The notes under the pieces: model-generated
Told to the model about the DNA's origin: nothing
The model's database searches: none
Seen by the model: the letters and a program-made list of their open reading frames with translations, nothing else
Translations under genes and position numbers: made by a program
Shown here: positions 1 to 8,931 of the stretch, piece by piece
Layout of the letters: the number at the start of each line of letters is the position of its first letter
How positions within the stretch are numbered: the first letter of the stretch is position 1
Assembly: GCA_029449245.1 (NCBI GenBank)
Contig: JANATF010000008.1
Location: forward strand, 1 to 64,000
From: Mortierella alpina
Lineage: Eukaryota; Mortierellomycota; Mortierellomycetes; Mortierellales; Mortierellaceae
DNA: 64,000 nt
Direction: 5' to 3'

Positions 1-256
1 CTAAAAAAACCCTAAAAAACCCTAAAAAACCCTAAAAAACCCTAAAAACCCTAAAAAAACCCTAAAAACCCTAAAAACCTAAAAAACCCTAAAAAACCCT
101 AAAAAACCCTAAAAACCCTAAAAAACCCTAAAAAAACCCTAAAAAACCCTAAAAAACCCTAAAAACCCTAAAAACCCTAAAAAACCCTAAAAAACCTAAA
201 AAAACCCTAAAAAACCCTAAAAATACCTTAAAGCCTAAAAAACCCTAAAAGACCCT
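1..256. repeat. Telomeric repeat array (CCCTA5-7)n
   Basis: The sequence begins with uninterrupted CCCTAAAAAA-type units (5, 6 or 7 A per unit, occasional CCTA). This is the C-rich strand read inward from a left chromosome end, so the G strand is TTTTTTAGGG-like. Regularity decays after about 222, where units carry substitutions (TACC, TTAAAGCC, GACCCTAG), as expected for the oldest, subtelomere-proximal part. The orientation (C-rich strand 5' at the left end) is right for a true terminus rather than an interstitial array. The long A/T spacer differs from the common fungal TTAGGG. Confidence 0.93.
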
Positions 257-1036
257 AGAATTAACCTTAAATTGGGCTCTCAATTCACAAGAAAAGGTCA
301 TTTGGAATGAAACTCTCGATTGAACGATGATCGTTAAATGAAATTGTGCGATCAATTGGCATTTGAACATAAAATGAGATTTGCTTATTCGACCGATATG
401 AAATTGACAAATCACATCATAAATTTAAGAGGCTTGAAGCAGTTCTTACAATGCTTGTGAAAATACGGAAGTGCGAAATTTTAGACAAGTATTAAAATCT
501 CAGGAACCGAACATTTTGAGATTTGAGGGGTGTTGGGTAACTGTTGCGCATCTTCAATTGCTTTCAAATAAAAATTCGAGAAAGTGTGAGATTTCGAGAA
601 GTGTGAGAATCACAGCAATCATGTATTTTGAGCTTCGATGGGTGTTGGGAAACTGTTGCACACCTCCAATTGCTCTGAAATATGAAATCGGGGAAGTGTG
701 AAATTTTTGAGAAGTGTGAAAATCTCAACAACCGAATATTTAGGGCTTCGAGGGGTGTTGGGGAACTATGGCACACCTTCAATTGCTCTCAAATATGAAA
801 TCGAGGAAGTGTGAAAATTTAATGAGGTGTGAAATTCTAAATAGAAGTAAGATTCAGGGTAACCAGTATTGGTGCAAGCTATTGGAGTACTTCAATTGCT
901 CAAAAATAGGAGAATACGGAAATGGTGTTCCTGAAGACTTGGGTGAAGAATTGGAGACGGACTATTGGAGTGTGCTTACCATGTGGATAATCTCTTTAAG
1001 CTTGCATTCATTTGCAGAATGTTGTCAGTTACAGAG
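257..1036. repeat. AT-rich subtelomeric DNA with ~112-bp tandem repeat
   Basis: Non-coding in appearance. The phrase GGGTGTTGGG followed by CACACCTTCAATTGCTCT-like sequence recurs at about 528, 640 and 753, giving a period of 112-113 bp; each copy also holds a GAAGTGTGAAA motif. A decayed fourth copy can be followed to about 900. The short frames here are shadows of the repeat. The outer LTR retrotransposon is inserted at the distal end of this block (TSD CAGAG). Confidence 0.75.
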
Positions 1037-1136
1037 TGTAACAGTAGTGGCCAGTCACAACGAGTATATAGAGTAGGGTAGTACGATACTTGCAAATACA
1101 ACTCTTTTCCAGCTATTAGACCTGACCCCTGCTACA
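1037..1136 (+). repeat. 5' LTR of outer element (100 bp)
   Basis: Starts TGTAACAGTAG, ends CCCCTGCTACA, and matches 11655-11754 base for base by eye. It contains a TATATAG motif at 1065-1071 that could serve as promoter. The LTR end and following bases form a perfect 6-bp inverted repeat with a 3-nt loop (TGCTAC ATG GTAGCA, 1130-1144). Confidence 0.95.
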
Positions 1137-1154
1137 TGGTAGCAAAGGTTCCTC
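1137..1154 (+). other. Primer binding site of outer element
   Basis: TGGTAGCAAAGGTTCC directly follows the 5' LTR. TGG pairs with the CCA end of a tRNA, and TGGTAGC matches the 3' end expected of an initiator methionine tRNA (GCUACCA). Beyond seven bases I cannot assign the tRNA. Confidence 0.65.
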
Positions 1155-1311
1155 GACCACCGACACCCTGACCACACCTAGCCCCAGACCCAGACCCTGC
1201 TTCCCTACCCGCTTCACCTTGACCCTGACACCCTGAACCCAACACCCTGCCGTCACCCTGCTTACCCCTGACCCCATCGACCTCCTCACTTCGCGCCTCG
1301 AACGCCTCACG

Positions 1312-2244
1312 ATGGCCGCCTTTGTCTCCCTCTTCGCGACCCCCATCCCCGAGAATGCCACCATGCCAGCAATTAAAATACGACCCCCCGAGCCATACGA
1401 GGGAGAGCGCGATGGCTTCAAGTGCGAAGCCTGGTTAGCCACTCTCCGCCGATACCTCATCGGCGCTCATGTCCCCGTCGCCGAGCGTACCCTGCACTCG
1501 GTGATGCTCCTCAAAGGGCCGGCCGCTCTCTGGTGGGAAGGCCTACGATTACCCGACGACACCCATATCGACATCTTCGTCAGTAGCTTCCGCGAAGCCT
1601 TTCGCCCCCGCAACTTCATTGAGTCTGTGCGCGCAGAGCTCCTGCGCATTAAGATGACCTCCACCTTGGCGGAGTATGTCACCAGATTCCGCCGACTTAT
1701 CGCGGTACTAACTCCTGAGGGTGCAGGAGGACTCAACGTTGCCGTCGAGGAGTTCGGTCGCACGGTATTCATGCAAGGGCTCACACCCGAGCTACACCGC
1801 ATGATCTTCGCCAACATGCAGCTAGCGACCGCGAACATCGAGGATGTGATTAACGCTGCAGAATATTACACTAACTTTATCGGCACCAGCTCCTCCTCTG
1901 CGACCCCCCTCGCCCCACCACGCCACAACCCAATGGCCATGGACATCGACAACATCCAGGTTGTAGTCAACGCCATCATGCAGGCTCAGCAACAACACGG
2001 TTACCGCCCCCACAACCAGCAACGCCCTCGCCCCAGCAACAACCGTTATAAAAATAGCAACAACCGCAACAACTGGGCGCCCACCCCCCGCTTGACCCCT
2101 GCAGAGCGACAACGCCTCATTGAAACCGGCGGTTGTTTCAGATGCCGCAAGAGCGGACATCAATCGTGGGAAGGTGTTTGCGCCAATTTCATTGAAACCA
2201 ACGAGGGCGCTCCTTCGGGAAACGCCCCCAGCGGTCAAGCTTAG
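1312..2244 (+). CDS. gag: Gag polyprotein, outer chromovirus
   Basis: 310-aa nucleocapsid/capsid precursor of the outer Ty3/gypsy element, which would form the particle that packages the element RNA. The central part (residues about 25-180) has the retrotrans-gag pattern (EAWLATLRRYL, ALWWEGL, FRPRNF, EYVTRFRRL, FMQGLTPEL). The C-terminal region is basic and Asn/Gln/Pro-rich, followed by a zinc knuckle CFRCRKSGHQSWEGVC whose last spacing is six residues instead of the usual four. The start is the first ATG after the leader. The stop TAG at 2242 is preceded by a slippery heptamer at 2217-2223, so pol would be made by -1 frameshifting. Confidence 0.9.
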   Translation: MAAFVSLFATPIPENATMPAIKIRPPEPYEGERDGFKCEAWLATLRRYLIGAHVPVAERTLHSVMLLKGPAALWWEGLRLPDDTHIDIFVSSFREAFRPRNFIESVRAELLRIKMTSTLAEYVTRFRRLIAVLTPEGAGGLNVAVEEFGRTVFMQGLTPELHRMIFANMQLATANIEDVINAAEYYTNFIGTSSSSATPLAPPRHNPMAMDIDNIQVVVNAIMQAQQQHGYRPHNQQRPRPSNNRYKNSNNRNNWAPTPRLTPAERQRLIETGGCFRCRKSGHQSWEGVCANFIETNEGAPSGNAPSGQA

Positions 2245-2261
2245 TCCAGGACTTGATCGCT
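2217..2261 (+). promoter_or_regulatory. -1 ribosomal frameshift signal, outer gag/pol
   Basis: GGGAAAC at 2217-2223 is in register G GGA AAC with the gag frame, the X XXY YYZ form. After a 6-nt spacer a stem can form between 2230-2239 and 2252-2261 (10 pairs, one of them G-U) with a 12-nt loop that contains the gag stop. Shifting back one base enters the pol frame, which is open from here to protease. Confidence 0.75.
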
Positions 2262-4897
2262 GAAGCCCCCTCCCTTTCTCCTCTGGACAAAGGGAGTGAG
2301 ACCTGCTCCCAGGCAAGTGTCTGTTCTATTTCTGCAAATAAAATTGCTCCTGAACTGAATGCTTGCCACCTGCCTATGCTCGCTCCCTCACTTGCAAACG
2401 AGAATGATACTCTGGATACTCACCCCGCCCCCAACCCCGCGCCCCCTGTTGCGAAACTTTGCCATGACCCATCTGTGGTGCTTAGATTGCCTGAGAAGAC
2501 GGACCTGGACCCACTCTCCTCAACCGCGTCTACACCCGTGCTCACCAAGAGCAAACTGAGACGTATGAACAAGCGTGCTGTCCGGCTGCAGTCCTTCACA
2601 GTGACTGAGGCTGAGCGCACACTGCTCACATTCATTGGCTCGATCAATGGACACCCTGCACGCATCCTCATCGATGGCGGTGCCGAGGGTAACGTCATCA
2701 GCTCCTCATTTCAAAAACGACATTCGCTCCCTCTCCATTCCCGCAACCCCATCCCCATTGTCCTTCCTGACGGCTCCTCCTCCATCACTCAACACACTGT
2801 CCCCATCACCCTCACCCGCGACAATTACTCCGACAATCTCGACCCCCTCCTCTACCCTCTCAAATCATACGACTTGATCCTCGGGAAGCCATGGCTCACT
2901 ACAGTCAACCCTGAAATCAATTGGCGCACCAACGACCTGCACTTCCAGCACCATGGAGGCCACGTTGTCTGGTCATGTCGAGGGTTCGCGCCCTCTTCAA
3001 TCACAGCTAAGTCCGGCGGTCGTCTCCTGAACCACATGCACTTCCACGCCCTCGCTGCACAACCCGGCAACGAAGTGTTTCTTGCATTAGTGAAGACCAC
3101 CTCAGCCATCACCCCCTCCACACCGCCCGTTCCTGCTGATGTCCTTCCCATCCTCGACGAGTTTCGTGATGTCTTCCCCACTTCCCTTCCTGACGGTCTC
3201 CCACCAGACCGAGGCGACGCAATGAAAATCGACACCGACCCCACAGCAGACCCTCCTGTGCGACCAGTCATTCGGCTGTCCATCGCAGAACTGGATGAGC
3301 TCAGGAAGCAGTTGGACGAATTGCTCAAAAAGAAATTCATCAAACCGAGCACATCCCCCTATGGCGCTCCCGTCCTCTTTGTCAAAAAGAAGGACGGCTC
3401 CCTGCGCATGTGTGTGGACTATCGTGGTCTCAACAGGATCACTCGCAAAAACCGACACCCCCTCCCCCGCATCGACGAACTCATCGACCGGTTCAGGGGT
3501 GCACAGTTTTTCACCAAACTTGATCTTCTTTCTGGTTACCATCAACAACGCGTTTATGAACCCCATACCCACAAAACAGCGTTTCGATGTCGTTACGGTC
3601 ATTTTGAGTTTAACGTCGTACCATTTGGTTTGACTAACGCTCCCGCTTCATTCTCCAACATGATGCTCAACGTCTTTGACCCCGGCCTTGACAAGTGGGT
3701 TGTCATCTACTTGGACGACATACTCATCTACTCGAAGACGAAGGCTGAACATCTGGAACACCTCAGGAAAGCACTGGCCCTACTTCGGAAGCACGGCTTA
3801 TACGCCAAACTTAGCAAGTGTTCATTCATGCAGGAGCAGACGGAGTTCCTAGGCCATGTCATTTCGAAGGACGGGATCCACACCAACGCCGGGCTTGTTC
3901 GCGCCATCCGCGAGTGGCCCCGACCCAGCAAGCAGAAGGATGTACAACAGTTCATTGGACTTGCTCAATTCTACCAGCAGTACATTGACGGATTTGCTGA
4001 CATCGCGTTACCGTTGACTGGACTCTTAGGTGAGGGCGTGCCATTCTCTTGGGATCCTGACAAGGAACACGCCTTCACCGCTCTCAAGGACGCCATCAGC
4101 AAGGCGCCGGTACTCAGGATCTTTGACCCCGACCTAGCCACCACTGTTGAAGCTGATGCGTCTGGATTCGCTGTTGGAGCCGTGCTTTTTCAGACAGACG
4201 AACATGGAGTCTCGAGACCAGTGGCGTTCACATCCAGGAAGATGAATTCTGCAGAGAGGAACTATCCAACACACGAACAGGAGCTGCTGGCTGTCGTTCA
4301 CGCGCTGAAGACATGGCGTTATTACCTGGATGGATCACACTTCGTCGTGTACACGGATCACGCCACGCTTCGCCACTTCCCAACGCAGCCCAAGCTGACT
4401 CGCAGACAGGCACGTTGGATGGAGTTGCTGCAGGAGTACGACTTCGACTTCAAGTACAAGCGTGGCGCAGACAACATCGTACCAGACGCCCTCTCCAGAC
4501 GACCAGACCACAAAGACCCAGACCCGGTGGCACTACACTCGTTGGCCGTACAGTTGGACCCAGGATTGAGGCAGCGCCTGATCGATAGTTACCCGGATGA
4601 TCCTAAACTCGGTCCTATCTATGAAAGCTGCCTCCAGGGAAGTTGCCCACAGAGATACTCGCTCCATGAGAATCTCTTGTTTGTTGAACGACATGGCATG
4701 AACCTTGTTTGCATTCCTCAGAAGTCTGACATTCGTCTTTCTCTCTTGCATGACGCTCATGACTCGGCCATAGCAGGACACTTGGGATTTGACAAGACCT
4801 ATGACCAATTGAGACGAACAGCGTATTGGCCAAGGATTGCGCGAGACACAAGGACGTACATCGAGACCTGCGAGAGTTGTCAACGCAACAAGCCCAG
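2217..4897 (+). pseudogene. pol: Pol 5' part (protease, RT, RNase H, integrase zinc domain), outer chromovirus, interrupted
   Basis: About 890 codons in the -1 frame relative to gag; no ATG is needed at the 5' end. Protease: ILIDGGAEGNVIS near 2665-2705, with DGG where most have DSG/DTG. Reverse transcriptase: VKKKDGSLRMCVDYRGLN, then the catalytic YLDDILIYS near 3711-3737. RNase H: VEADASG, HEQELLAVV and YTDHATL carry the acidic residues. Integrase zinc domain: HDSAIAGHLG then CESCQRNK at about 4759-4890. The reading frame is broken at 4897 by the nested element and resumes at 10510. Only the insertion disrupts it; I see no internal stops. Confidence 0.93.
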
Positions 4898-5225
4898 TGT
4901 CGTGAATCTAGGCAGGGCAAGGACAGGATGACCTTTCACAAGGGCAGGAGGGAAGGGACAAGGGAAGTGGCAAGACAGGAGGGTTCAGGGTATGATCAAG
5001 GATGTATTCAAGTTACTAGGTAAAGAGCAACTGTACAGAGGGAACTACAGACTATATATACTAAACACTGAGCCCAGCGCGTAATGCCGCTTTGACCCAT
5101 AGTCACCGGTCAGGACATAATTCAAGGCATTCAGTAAAAAGGGGGCGCATGTCGATAAGGCATTAAAAGGCGAAATAAGGCTTGACCTAGGATACTACGC
5201 TTATCCTAGGGCCGAGTACGCGACA
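4898..5225 (-). repeat. 3' LTR of inner element
   Basis: 328 bp, same as 10177-10504. It holds a TATATATA box on the minus strand and a perfect 9-bp inverted repeat (CCTAGGATA / TATCCTAGG, 7-nt loop) at 5186-5210, near the element-oriented start of the LTR. Confidence 0.95.
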
Positions 5226-5238
5226 ACCCCCCCATTTA
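5226..5238 (-). other. Polypurine tract of inner element
   Basis: On the minus strand AAATGGGGGGGT runs directly into the 3' LTR (seven G read as C 5227-5233 on plus). It is positioned as the plus-strand primer for reverse transcription. Confidence 0.8.
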
Positions 5239-8200
5239 GGGCTGAGCTCCGCGAAGCGTAGGGCCGGGTTTGTGAGGGTGAGCATGATGAAACTGCTTGA
5301 TGAGTCTCGGGGCGCCTTGAACCAACTCAGCAGGCTCCCAAGTGCGAGCAGATATGGGGTAGCCTTTCCAGTGGACATGGTAGAGGAGTCTGCCACGGGC
5401 CACTTTGGAGTCTAGGATGGCTTCGACTTCGAACTCCTCTTCTCCAGCAACGACGAGTGGAGGTAGAGGTTTAGGTGTCCGACCCGGGATCGTATCTTGG
5501 CGGAAACGCTCGAGGAGGCCGACGTGGAAGATCGGGTGGATCTTCATGGTACTTGGGAGATCCAGGCGGTATGAGCGAGTTCCAACCTTCTCGAGTATTT
5601 GAAAAGGGCCAACTCGTTTGTAGTCAAGTTTCTTGGCTGCCCGCTCGGTACGGAGATTTCGGGCGTCTAACCAGACTTTGTCGCCAACACTGAAATCAGG
5701 CTGAGCTATTGTTTTGGTATCAAAATGTCGGGCGTGTCTTTCATTCGCAGACTGGATGTTGAACTTCATCTCAGAATGAATGTCTAGAAGAGCCTTGATG
5801 TGGTCAGGGCAAGGGATGTTGTCCTTAGTCACCCGGGGTACGGTAACTGAGAACTTGGGGTGGAAACCAAAGTTAGCGAAGAAAGGAGTTGTCTTCGTGG
5901 ACGAGTGTTCCGTGTTGTTGTAAGTGAACTCGGCGAGCGGGAGTAAAGTGCTCCAGTTTGACTGTTGATAGTCGATATAACAGCGTAGGTACTGCTCGAG
6001 AATCGAGTTGACTCTCTCAGTCTGGCCGTCAGTCCTAGGATGGAATGCAGTAGAGAGGTTCTGCTCGATCTGGAGAGCCTTGAAGACTGTCTTAGTGAAC
6101 TTAGAAGTGAAGGTGACGCCTCTATCGGAGACGACATCGTCTGGAAGACCGTGGGCGGCGAAGACTTTTTCCAAGAAGAGCTGCACGGTACCCTCCGCGT
6201 CCACGGTATCTGTGGTAGGGGCAAAGTGAGCCATCTTCGTGAATCGATCGACGAAGACACATATCGCGGTGTAGCCCTTGGAGGCGGGCAGTTGAGTGAT
6301 AAAGTCTACGGAGATCGAGGACCAGGGCCGATCAGGGATCGGCAAGGATTGCAGGAGGCCATACGGCTTGTGATTGCTTGACTTGCTACGTTGGCAAATA
6401 TCGCATCCACCGACGTAATTCTTGATATATTGTCGCATGCTGGGCCAAAAGAACGTGCGAGAGACAAGATCAAATGTTTTAGTAATACCAAAGTGCCCCG
6501 CAGTGGGAGAATCGTGGCATTCTTCAAGGATCATTTTCTTGAGATCCGGGTCGTCGGGGACACAGACCAGGCCGTCATGTAGTAGAAGGCCGTCCTGGAC
6601 AGAGTAGAGGCCGTCGGGGTCTGGCGTCTCAAGGTTCTCAGCAAGGATCGCGCTGAATGTAGGGTCGTTAGGAAGTGAATGCGTAATTAATTCTTGAATG
6701 GCTGACTTCTCTGGGAGCAGCGGCAGGGCTTGTAGGGCATTCAAAAATTGAATTGGTGGCAGGAGGGTTAAGGCGGTCTTGCTTAGTGCAGCCGCACTCC
6801 CCTCCTCAGGTTTGTCTCTCCGAGACAAAGAGTCAGCCGCAGCGTTCTGCGAGCCAGGGCGGTATTTGATGACAAAATTATAGTCCGATAGGACTTCAGA
6901 CCAGCGGACCTGGCGACGGCTAAGGTTGCGGGTGGTTGTAAAATATTCCAGATTGCGGTGGTCAGTAAGGACGACTGTGGTAGAGGCTGAGAACTCAAGG
7001 TAGTGTCGCCAGTGCTTGAAGGCGCACACAATGGCTAACAGTTCTTTGTCATAGATCTGGTAATTCATTTCCGCAGGCAGGAGTTTTCTGGAGTAGAAGG
7101 CAACAGGGTGGAGGTGGTCATCGTCATCATATTGGCTGCAAACTCCTCCGAGGGCGTAGTCGGAGGCATCGACTTCGATGACACACGCTTTTGTGTGATC
7201 AAAGTGACGGAGGATCGGGCCAGACATCAAACGAGCTTTGAGTTCTTCAAAAGCGTCTTGCGCGGCTCTTGACCAAATGAACTTGGCATTCTTCTTGAGC
7301 AGAGTGGTGAGAGGGGTGGCTACTTTGGAGTAGTTCTTGACGAAGCGGCGGTAGAAGTTAGCGAGTCCGAGGAACACCTGAATGTCAAAAGCTGATTTAG
7401 GGGTAGCCCATTCTTGAATGGCGGCCACCTTGGCAGGATCCATCGAGATGCCGTTAACACCAATGATGAATCCCAGGAACGAGACCTCTTGCTTATCGAA
7501 CGCACATTTCTCGAGTTTCAGACAGATGCCCGCAGCTTCTAATTTCTTGAGGACCTTTTTGACTTGTGCGGTGTGCTCGTCAAGTGATTCGGAATATATG
7601 AGAATATCGTCAAGGTAGACAACAACAAAATCATCCAAGTAGTCGCGCAGGACGTCGTTCACGAACGCTTGGAAGGTTCCTGGGGCATTCATGAGCCCGA
7701 ATGGCATGACTTGATACTCAAAGTGACCGTAACGACAGCGAAACGCGGTTTTCCACTCGTCGCCTTTCGCTATTCGGAGAAGGTTGTAGGCACCACGCAT
7801 GTCCAATTTGGTAAAATACTTGGCTTTTCCTAACTGGTCAAACGTTTCGGAGATCAGTGGTAAAGGGCATCGATTGGGAGTTGTGATTTTGTTAAGTCCC
7901 CGGTAATCGACACAAAGGCGAAGGGAACCGTCTTTTTTCTTGACAAAGAGAATGGGCGCTCCGGCTGGGGATTCCGAGCGGCGAATGAAACCTTTAGCCA
8001 GGTTTTCTTTGAGATATTCGTGTAGGGCCTTGAGCTCCGTCTGCGAGAGATTGTAGACAGGCCCAAAAGGTACGTTGGCGCCTTCTGCAATGGGAATACT
8101 ATGGTCGTAGGGTCGGTGTGGCGGGAGTTTGTCCGCCTGAGTCTTGGAGAACACTTGAGAGTATTCAGCGTATTTTTCAGGGAGCTGGATTGTTGGTTCA

Positions 8201-8931
8201 TCATCACTAAGAGTCGCGGTAGACAATTCTTCGACTTGAGAGATGTCCATCATGTAGCCTACACCCTGTCCCTGCTTGAGCAATTGACAGAAATTGGCGT
8301 TGCTGACCAGGGCAATATCCATGGAAGTTGGGTTTCTGACAGGGACAGGCACAGGTGGGTAAATGATAGTAATTGGTGCAGGTTTGAGAACTAGAGGAGG
8401 GGAAGCAGAGCGTGTTTGACTGGCGAAGGGCAGGATAGAAGTAGGTAGTGTGGATCGAGCAAGATGTGACAAGGCAGAGAAGTTGTGATTTTGAGTGCAG
8501 GCGAGAGTCACTGTTCTCTGATCCCAGTTGATGGAGGGGCTGTGCTTTTTTAGCCAGTCCATTCCAAGGATCACAGAATAGTTACCGAGCGTGATGAGTT
8601 GAAAGGAATGTACTTCAAAATGTTCTGGGCTGGATTGCATGACAAGACGAGTGGAGTGGTGGGAAGAGTGGATGGTACCATTGGCGAGGGCAATGTTGAG
8701 TTGTTGATCGACAATGGGTAGGTGATGTACTTTGGCGAGGTTCTGATGAATGAAGGAAATTGTAGCCCCAGAATCAATCATGGCATTGACGGGGAGGGAG
8801 GACCCCTGGAAATACAGAGTGACAGGAATGGTGATGGGAGCGGAGTCGTGGATAGGGTCGTGAACAGGAGAAACATTGAAAAGTTGGCCTAGATGGGCTT
8901 CTCCACTCTTTACTAGGCGTCGTCGTTTCCC
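5236..8931 (-). CDS. pol: Pol polyprotein, inner chromovirus
   Basis: About 1,230 codons, read in the -1 frame from the GGGAAAC site; the first ATG of this frame (8781) lies inside the protease active site (MIDSGATISFI), so initiation there would be non-functional and frameshifting is the likely route. Domains in order: aspartic protease (DSGAT), RT (KKKDGSLRLCVDYRGLN; catalytic YLDDILIYS), RNase H (EVDASDYALGG, YDKELLAIV, LTDHRNLEYF), integrase zinc domain (HDSPTAGHFG...CDICQRSK), integrase core (SVDFITQLP, SDRGVTFTS, TERVNSILE), the GPF region, and a C-terminal chromodomain (EFEVEAILDS, LYHVHWKGY, TWEPAELV) that in this clade directs integration to marked chromatin. No internal stop or missing catalytic residue was seen. 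Confidence 0.95.
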   Translation of the reverse strand, partial: GKRRRLVKSGEAHLGQLFNVSPVHDPIHDSAPITIPVTLYFQGSSLPVNAMIDSGATISFIHQNLAKVHHLPIVDQQLNIALANGTIHSSHHSTRLVMQSSPEHFEVHSFQLITLGNYSVILGMDWLKKHSPSINWDQRTVTLACTQNHNFSALSHLARSTLPTSILPFASQTRSASPPLVLKPAPITIIYPPVPVPVRNPTSMDIALVSNANFCQLLKQGQGVGYMMDISQVEELSTATLSDDEPTIQLPEKYAEYSQVFSKTQADKLPPHRPYDHSIPIAEGANVPFGPVYNLSQTELKALHEYLKENLAKGFIRRSESPAGAPILFVKKKDGSLRLCVDYRGLNKITTPNRCPLPLISETFDQLGKAKYFTKLDMRGAYNLLRIAKGDEWKTAFRCRYGHFEYQVMPFGLMNAPGTFQAFVNDVLRDYLDDFVVVYLDDILIYSESLDEHTAQVKKVLKKLEAAGICLKLEKCAFDKQEVSFLGFIIGVNGISMDPAKVAAIQEWATPKSAFDIQVFLGLANFYRRFVKNYSKVATPLTTLLKKNAKFIWSRAAQDAFEELKARLMSGPILRHFDHTKACVIEVDASDYALGGVCSQYDDDDHLHPVAFYSRKLLPAEMNYQIYDKELLAIVCAFKHWRHYLEFSASTTVVLTDHRNLEYFTTTRNLSRRQVRWSEVLSDYNFVIKYRPGSQNAAADSLSRRDKPEEGSAAALSKTALTLLPPIQFLNALQALPLLPEKSAIQELITHSLPNDPTFSAILAENLETPDPDGLYSVQDGLLLHDGLVCVPDDPDLKKMILEECHDSPTAGHFGITKTFDLVSRTFFWPSMRQYIKNYVGGCDICQRSKSSNHKPYGLLQSLPIPDRPWSSISVDFITQLPASKGYTAICVFVDRFTKMAHFAPTTDTVDAEGTVQLFLEKVFAAHGLPDDVVSDRGVTFTSKFTKTVFKALQIEQNLSTAFHPRTDGQTERVNSILEQYLRCYIDYQQSNWSTLLPLAEFTYNNTEHSSTKTTPFFANFGFHPKFSVTVPRVTKDNIPCPDHIKALLDIHSEMKFNIQSANERHARHFDTKTIAQPDFSVGDKVWLDARNLRTERAAKKLDYKRVGPFQILEKVGTRSYRLDLPSTMKIHPIFHVGLLERFRQDTIPGRTPKPLPPLVVAGEEEFEVEAILDSKVARGRLLYHVHWKGYPISARTWEPAELVQGAPRLIKQFHHAHPHKPGPTLRGAQP
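8887..8931 (-). promoter_or_regulatory. -1 ribosomal frameshift signal, inner gag/pol
   Basis: On the minus strand GGGAAAC (8931-8925) sits as G GGA AAC in the gag frame, nine bases before the gag TAG. Six bases further, GCCTAG (8918-8913, including the stop) can pair with CTAGGC (8892-8887) across a 20-nt loop. The -1 frame is open from here into protease. Heptamer, spacer and stem position match the outer element. Confidence 0.75.
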
